From: Dallia pectoralis
Taxonomy: Eukaryota > Chordata > Actinopteri > Esociformes > Umbridae
DNA: 64,000 nt
Direction: 5' to 3'
NCBI GenBank assembly: GCA_029465975.1
Contig: CM055740.1
Location: forward strand, 2,818,144-2,882,143
In this document: piece by piece, positions 57,581 through 64,000 of the stretch
Numbering within the stretch: the stretch's first letter is position 1
Layout: each line of letters opens with the position of its first letter
Position numbers and translations under genes: made by a program
Notes under the pieces: model-generated
What the model saw: only the letters and a program-made list of their open reading frames with translations
Databases searched by the model: none
What the model was told of the DNA's origin: nothing

Positions 57581-59185
57581 AATAACAAGCCCGAAAAATT
57601 AGCTACCAGAACCTGACGGTGGGAAATTTCCCCAGAGATTATTACGACAGCTCCGGGGAGAAAGTTCTTTTTTGGGGGGGAGCCAACGGGTGCTGGAGCC
57701 ACAACCCCAGAGTGGCCAGAGGCATGGCCCCTTACCGGTCCTCCCCCTGCGTGCCTGCAGGCGTGGCCCCTTCCTCCCCTTGCATTCAACTTACAGCTCT
57801 TACACACCTACAGCCAGGTACAGTAGAACCAGCAGGCTACTAGCAGGCTGTGCCAGGCAGTCCACACACTTTTATTTGTGTTTTGTGGAAAAAGACAAGT
57901 GTACAATTTCACCGTTTTCCCCAAAAGATGGGCTGCCGTATTTGGAGCTTTGCCAAGACCCAATTTGCCTAAGGCACAGTCAAAATCAAATTAATTTACA
58001 GTCTACAAAGAGTGTGTAGGCCAACTGTGTTCAAGATAAGAGATTTGATTGCATTATTGTCCATAGGATACAGGCCCCCGTGTGTTTGTCACACAATGAG
58101 GTCTGAACCACTAGACACAGTCACTGCACTCAGGACTCATATGGTTATGTCCAGTCCAAAAACAGTTCCAGAAGGATCCTGTTGAAAGAATTTCTTGACT
58201 TACATGTTAATTTTGAGGAACCCTCAAAGCATCCTTTAGGAAAAAAGGGTTGTTTGGCTGTGGTTTACTTATTTAAAGTGTAGAGACTGTGTGTTGCTCT
58301 TCAGCAGTTATTTTGCTTTGTATAGTAACATGTCACCAGTCCAATCTAGGTGAAATGTCAAGTTTGAGGCACCATGCTTTATAATTACGGAACAACTTTT
58401 AACCTGTGGGCTTTGATCCAATATCCACTAAAATAAACGGTTATCAGAGGTAATTTCTTTTTGAAACTGTGGGGAAATACCCTGTTCTTCTCGTAAGAAT
58501 GTACGGATATCTGTAAAGAACTCCTTTTAATTGCTACTCAGAAAACCACTTGATAGTAAGATACAATATGTTCGGTTCACTGTCATACAGGTTAACTGGT
58601 CAATTAACAGTCACTCTTCCAGTCGCTCAGACACTTTGTAACACACACCTAATGTTCTTCCTGTTTGTGACAGGTCACTACACACTGCTGTTAAAACGCA
58701 ATCAACAATCAGTGCTGATGACTCAACAAAAGACACAGCTTGTGATTAGTGTGACGATGAAGACCGTAGTTATATCACAAAAGATCAAAAGGACCATTAT
58801 AAAACGTATTAACATAAAACAATAGGTCATGTGGTTTCAGATATACAAATCACCTGTATTTGCTAAGTGCATTTACACTCACTTAGACTTTTTTATGTAC
58901 ACATGTGATGTTACTGGCAGAGAACATACAGTAGGACAGAACACTGTGCCCACAATCTATGGAATGCTTTACCTACCATGACTAAGTTTAACAAACAATA
59001 AATACTGTGTGGTTGCCTGGAAAAACTGTGACTGTACTTTCCATTGAGGCAGTTATCAGTGGAGACTGGTTGCTCAACGTGAGCTATATGGTCATTATGA
59101 TTAACCATTAAATATGCACAAAAAACACTTTGGAAATACTAGGGGTATCATTTGATGTGATGGTTAAATATTACGCTTGTATGGA
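57581..59185. other. Gene-free stretch
   Basis: Short reading frames only (for example 58550-58825) with no domain resemblance and no splice support. Probably old repeat-derived and unique DNA. Confidence 0.45.
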
Positions 59186-59187
59186 GA

Positions 59188-59495
59188 AGTTGGTAGCTCA
59201 GTGGTTGAGTGCATGCTCTTTGTGTATTTAAGGTTTGCATACTGTCCATATTCACACTTCATTATGTATATCTTGTAGCTATGTATATTCTGTATATTCT
59301 GTTGTTATTCTGTTTGTTTGTTCTTCTAACTACTCTTATGTCATAAGAATTTCATTGTTCAGTTTTTATGCAAGTCATTCGGTACATATGACAATAAAAT
59401 ACTTCTTGTGTTCAATCCCCAGCTTCTCCCCAGGTCGCCGTTGCAAATGAGAATATGTTCTCAATCGGCCTACCTGGTTAAATAAAAATAAATAA
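59188..59495 (+). mobile_element. tRNA-derived SINE interrupted by a second element
   Basis: The A-box-like head GTAGCTCAGTGGTTGAGTGC is at 59190. The B-box-like GTTCAATCCCCAGC is at about 59409 and the tail GGCCTACCTGGTTAAATAAA at about 59467. The two boxes should be about 35 nt apart but are separated by about 200 nt. The intervening segment ends in GACAATAAAATACTTCTTG, itself typical of a fish retroelement tail. Confidence 0.65.
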
Positions 59496-59780
59496 GTATG
59501 ACAGAACTTAAATTTTGGGCAACGTTAATACTTTATTGACCGTAAAAGATTGTGTGTGTGTGTACTCCCCCCATTATTTTTCTTGAAAAATTGACAGTAT
59601 TTCTGTGCTTTTTTGTACATTTGGCAATGCTAAAGTGCAATAACTGAGCCGGATTTTAGACATTTTACAAACTGCACCCAGTAATCTGAATGTGATTGCA
59701 AATCGTTTTATAGACACAGAGCTGCTGTCCCAGCTCTTAACCCGACAGGCGAAACTCTAGCTCCCTGCGGGGGGGGGTGG

Positions 59781-60065
59781 GGATACTTTTTGGACTCCTA
59801 GCCACGTCAAACATATTTCCTGGCCATCTTTGTACAACGCAGCACCAACGGCCTTTCCCTTGGCCCAGCCGTAAATGGTGTAGGTCAGGTAGTAGGCTCC
59901 TGACATAGGAGCAGTGAACACACCTGTTTCATAGAAAACACATGACAGGTGAGCCATTACAATCACGACACGCTGTGTGAAACAAACAGACATTTGCAGT
60001 AGAGCCGATAGTGGCAATATATTTGGCAGCAACTTGATATTGTTTACTGAGACCTGTATTAACAT
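59781..60065 (-). pseudogene. Truncated inverted copy of the C1q-domain exon
   Basis: On the minus strand the 3' acceptor and the first about 47 codons of a C1q exon (GVFTAPMSGAYYLTYTIYG to LGVQKV) are present. The frame then runs into a G/C homopolymer and unrelated DNA at about 59780. The rest of the domain, including GFLLGSVC, is missing, as are the two upstream exons. The intact-looking part appears identical by eye to the plus-strand copy at 62983-63122. Confidence 0.85.
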
Positions 60066-60239
60066 TTATAGGAAATCATTCATTGTGTCATAAGGTTACT
60101 GTACTGTATTTTACTAGTTAGAAGGTTTGTTTAATATTTTCCTGTTAGTCTACCTAAAGTGCTGTTTGTTTACAGATGTTCTCAGTTTTATTCAGTTTTG
60201 TTCATTGACTCATATTATGATTCTGAGGAAAAACAACCA

Positions 60240-60445
60240 ACCACAAAATGAGTGGGAGATATAACATGGAAAACAGATTCAATCATGACTAAGAGGCGTG
60301 GCGATACATTTCTCAGGAAAATATGTTGAGATAATAGTACAAAACTGGTTTGCCTCCCATCCATCATTGACATTTATGTATCTCCACTCAAATGCACCTA
60401 TTGAAGAATATGTATCTCTACTCTGGGACAATTTAAAATATAAGG
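60240..60445. repeat. Left outer arm of the C1q inverted duplication
   Basis: The segment with GCGATACATTTCTCAGG and GCACCTATTGAAGAA is the reverse complement, imperfectly, of 61435-61560. Together with 59781-60200 versus 62725-63123 it defines an inverted duplication. About 1.1 kb (exons 1-2) is missing from the left arm. Confidence 0.75.
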
Positions 60446-60589
60446 CATTTGGCATAAACACAAAAACTGTAATATAGAAATATTGTCAGACCAGATCTCT
60501 AAATCTAGCAAAAGGCATAAAAATACCCAGAGGGCAACAGTTGACCAGTGAAATGTAGAGACACAGTGATTCAACCACCTTGTGAGGAT

Positions 60590-60915
60590 GCCAGTGTGGG
60601 CACTCCCCTGCCAGCGGAGAGAGGGAGATAATCAAGGACATCTGATTCACCTGTGTTTTTGCCTCACCTGTTTTCAGTTGTATTCGTTAGTGAATGTATT
60701 TAGCTCTTTTCTTTTAAGTTTGCCAGAGTCAGGACATTGTTTGCATGTTTAGATGTACGTAATGCTGAGAGGTACGTGGTATTCTGTGTTTGTTATTTTT
60801 ATCGTCCAAAGTGTTCGGAGATAGTCCCCGTTTGCCTGCCTCAAATAAATACCCTGTTATACTCTGCGCCTCTGTCCATTACCTGTCATGTTACCCGCTT
60901 GAAGCCAAGCGTGAC
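60590..60915. mobile_element. Possible solo-LTR-like relic
   Basis: A promoter/polyA-like block (CTCAAATAAATACCCTGTTA) ending near AGCGTGACACA resembles the layout of fish LTRs. No flanking duplication or internal region was confirmed, so the call is tentative. The surrounding 60446-61430 shows nothing else. Confidence 0.25.
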
Positions 60916-61631
60916 ACAACTGCTTGTCTCAGGTATTATATTACAGTTTTTGCCAGCTGTTTGCACACATTTTCTGAAACCATGTATCATTTTCTCAAAA
61001 CTCTATACACAAATCTCACAATTGCACATACAAAATGCCAAATGCCTCATATCTCCTGCAAAATCAAACACTGCATTCAAAATATCATGAACACATTTCA
61101 AAAGCAAGTAATTGCATCAAATGTCAAACACTTTGTTCATAATACTACATTTCTGGATATACCATGAACACTCTGTTCTAACAATCTAAAGCTCTTCTGG
61201 CCATAATAAGCTAAATGTAAAGTTATATACAATGTCCTAGAGTGAAAGAAAATCTGATGCAAGGGGTTGAAATCTACACAGTGAACACCAGTGCAATTGT
61301 GAAACAAAATATGTATTTTTCTTAAACATTACTGTAGTTAATGCAGTAGAGTTAGAGACATACAAAAACAAACTTTTGTTTGTGAAATTGTGGGTGCATG
61401 TGAAAATCTCCCAGAGTGGTGTAATCAAACTTTCCAGCACCTTGTAGATACATGTTCTTCAATAGGTGCAAAACAGTTTTGTACTATGATCTCAATCTAT
61501 TTCCCTGAGAAATGTATCGTCACGCCTCTTAGCCATGAGGGAATTTTATATCTTCCAGCCTCCCACTAATTATGTGGTTAGTCGTTTTCCTCCGAATCAT
61601 AAGCAACATTTTCGGTTTTTGTTTCATGGCA

Positions 61632-61637
61632 TATAAA
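61632..61637 (+). promoter_or_regulatory. TATA box of the C1q gene
   Basis: TATAAA in GCATATAAAGGG, 72 nt upstream of the proposed ATG at 61704. The implied transcription start is near 61660. Confidence 0.6.
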
Positions 61638-61703
61638 GGGCTCCTTTGCATCTCAGAGGATCCAAACAGCAAAGAAAACAAGACATTAAAGCTGAACATC
61701 AGA

Positions 61704-63275
61704 ATGGCTTGCTGTAAATGCGCTGCTGAGGTCGAAGCTCTGCGTTCTATGGTGGAGGAGCTCAGGAAGACTGTACACAGTAAGACCACCGTTTGTTAAT
61801 TGCCATTTTCCAAAATAAAACAGAACAAAAAATGTTATTGGTTGTAAATAATTTCTCAATAATTTGTCAGTTCATGAGATGTGAAGTGTAATGGCGTGTG
61901 TAATTAACCCATTCGTTTTCATAACCATTAGTACATATCAGACAGTACACATTAGACATGGTCTGTCTATAGTAAATGTCATCAGTGATAATAGTGGATG
62001 AATATGAATCTTTAAACTATATGAGCCTATATATAAGCCTGCTTTACACTGATACTGGACCAGTCTTATCAACAGAACATAAACAGACACGTTGTTTTCT
62101 TTTCGCTTTTCTTAGACAAACCCATGGTGGCCTTTTCTGCATCACTTAGGCCTAAAGACACGTCTTTGGGAGACGGTTATGGCTCAACTGGACCATTTAA
62201 CATCCTCACCCCCTGGTTTTTGAAAAGGTGATCTCAAACTTCGGTGAAGCTTATGACAAAACAAACGGTGAGCATCTAATTAATATTTCGTAAGTAAGTC
62301 AGCTGGGACAAATATGCCTACCGAGCACTTAATTGCTAATTAAATAATTTCCCTATTTCACTGCCTATGTTTTTTATTTTAACATAACTTTATGTTTGAG
62401 GTAGTAGCACTGCATTGATATTTTACCTAATGGTTGTTAAATCACGAGCATGCTACTGGATTATCAGGCAATAGGCTATACAATATGCCAACAGCTTTTC
62501 CTGGTACGGATCCGGCTGTCAAAGAATTTAACAAACCACACTGTTTAAGAAAATTCAATAGACTTTATTTTATAATTGATTTGATAACTACTCTATGAGT
62601 CCCAAAACAAGTTTATCAGCGGGAGCAGGTACACTAAGTTAGATCAATTGATGACTGGCTAGCAAAACCGTAGTCGAAACACTTCCCTTTTATTACAGCC
62701 ACGTTTAACCAAAATAAAGCCCTCTTTTTAAACTAAGAACATCTGTAAACAAACAGCACTTTAGGTAGACCAAAATTTTAAACAAACCTTCTAACTAGTA
62801 AAATACAGTACAGTAACCTTATGACACAATGAATGATTTCCTATAAATACAGGTCTCAGTAAACAATATCAAGTTGCTGCCAAATATATTGCCACTATCG
62901 GCTCTATTGCAAATGTCTGTTTGTTTCACACAGCGTGTCGTGATTGTAATGGCTCACCTGTCATGTGTTTTCTATGAAACAGGTGTGTTCACTGCTCCTA
63001 TGTCAGGAGCCTACTACCTGACCTACACCATTTACGGCTGGGCCAAGGGAAAGGCCGTTGGTGCTGCGTTGTACAAAGATGGCCAGGAAATATGTTTGAC
63101 GTGGCTAGGAGTCCAAAAAGTATCCACCGAAGATTTCGCAACACAAGCAGTCGTCTTGAAACTGGAGAAGGGGAACACTGTTTATGTGTGTCTTCCCAGT
63201 GGGCTGCAGGTGTCTGCCCGTGACACATCAAATGTCTCCTCCTTCAGTGGGTTCCTCCTGGGTTCCGTGTGTTAG
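61704..63275 (+). CDS. C1q-domain-containing protein (3 exons, apparent frameshift)
   Basis: Member of the globular C1q/TNF-like family, usually trimeric secreted recognition proteins. Exons: 61704-61779, 62116-62267, 62983-63275, with good GT-AG borders. Exon 1 (MACCKCAAEVEALRSMVEEL) is a short coiled-coil-like stalk with no evident signal peptide. An upstream in-frame ATG at 61572 lies before the TATA box, so I chose 61704. Exon 2 begins the C1q fold (MVAFSAS, GPFN). Exon 3 completes it (GVFTAPMSGAYYLTY, YKDGQEICLTWLG, SSFSGFLLGSVC). Reading exon 2 straight gives a stop after FLKR. The conserved LVFEKVISNFGEAYD continues in the +1 frame after the C run at about 62208-62213. This is either a sequencing/assembly indel or a recent lesion. 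Confidence 0.72.
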
Positions 63276-63353
63276 GGTGGTTCCTACTAAACCATGTGGG
63301 AGAGGCATCGATTGTAAACACATAATGTCTTCACTTACAAAAAACTTTCAACA

Positions 63354-63359
63354 ATTAAA
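63354..63359 (+). other. Candidate polyadenylation signal of the C1q gene
   Basis: ATTAAA about 80 nt after the stop codon. Inferred from position. Confidence 0.45.
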
Positions 63360-64000
63360 GTGTGTTTACAGCATTAACATATGGTGTTGTGTAATTGACG
63401 ATCAGATCTTCAATTATTATACAAGTCCTTGGTTTTGTTTACCACCTGTAAAAACCAAAATGTCAGAATACAGCCAGATGTTTTAATATACATTAAATGT
63501 GAAATATGTGTAGGGAGGTAAACTGGGATGGAAGTTTAATGGTTCAAATGAGGACGAGGGAGGAAGCAAGGGTCAAAGGTCAAATGAACTAGAAGTCCTG
63601 AGTTCAGAGACTCCTATCCATTTCTATATACCATTTATTTATACACATCCATCATAGAGTTCATCTCCTTCTGGTTTGGGTGTGAATCTTCCCTCCGCTG
63701 GAATCAACTGGAATTCATTACATTATTACAGTATCTTTTGGTGTTCAACCAGGTTAATTGGATCGCACCAGCCCTCCATTGGGTTCCTGTTTGACTCCCA
63801 GGTGATATAGCTCACCCCTCACACCCTTCCACCCCAGACGGATTGCAACTGTCCCTCTTTCCCATTGAGACTTATGACGATTCTCAATCCATCAAACAAC
63901 TTCTAAGTAAACTAACATTTAACGAACATTCACAAGTACATAAGTTAAAAGAGATAAAAGATCAAATGTAATTATAAAATGACCACACATTTAAGCAAGC
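63360..64000. other. Right-hand flank, no gene recognised
   Basis: I see no coding exon, array or clear mobile element here. Confidence 0.45.

Noticed and set aside
59757..60065. A second functional C1q gene
   Set aside because: Lacks exons 1-2 and the C-terminal half of the domain; it is a truncated inverted copy.

Overview
The window is nuclear DNA from a ray-finned (teleost) fish. The evidence is genes with many exons and GT-AG introns, fish-type retroelement and Tc1-like relics, a single duox/duoxa pair in head-to-head arrangement, and very abundant micro- and minisatellites. I cannot name the species. All exon models below were built by hand from splice signals, reading phase and recalled family sequences; no search was run.

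Layout. (1) 1285-8572, minus strand: fan1, the DNA-repair nuclease. It has 13 coding exons that sum to exactly 1,088 codons. (2) 10569-23218, plus strand: apba2 (X11-beta/Mint2), a neuronal adaptor. It has 10 coding exons and 1,506 codons. The first exon is very large and acidic/proline-rich, and the PTB and two PDZ domains are intact. (3) 25959-28782, minus strand: duoxa, the dual oxidase maturation factor, with 7 coding exons and 330 codons. (4) 31024-54586, plus strand: duox, with 33 coding exons and 1,545 codons, all in phase. (5) 59781-63275: an inverted pair of C1q-domain loci. The plus copy (61704-63275) has a promoter, splice sites and a stop codon but an apparent 1-base frameshift. 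The minus copy is a truncated pseudogene.

How the genes relate. duox and duoxa are a functional unit. The maturation factor lets the oxidase leave the ER and make hydrogen peroxide at the apical membrane, and the two are transcribed divergently from about 2.2 kb of shared DNA. fan1 and apba2 are also divergent but have no known joint function. The C1q locus is unrelated.

The most striking property of the window is how tandem repeats sit on splice signals. In fan1 a 38-bp minisatellite repeats a complete 5' splice site seven times, and a (TG)~107 microsatellite forms the 3' splice site of another exon. In apba2 a 33-bp minisatellite repeats a 3' splice site plus the first 19 nt of a PTB exon. 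It is in frame and stop-free, so alternative acceptor use would insert 11-residue modules. That array has been split by an RTE-type retrotransposon. In the next apba2 intron, about 48 copies of a 20-bp unit (branch-point-like CTGAC plus pyrimidines) form a 1.19-kb stretch with no AG before the real acceptor. One 2-kb duox intron is made almost wholly of a 16-bp repeat and has no internal AG. Other duox introns are largely filled by unrelated arrays of 22, 22, 28, 30, 35 and 47 bp. Whether these arrays change splicing is inference and needs RNA data.
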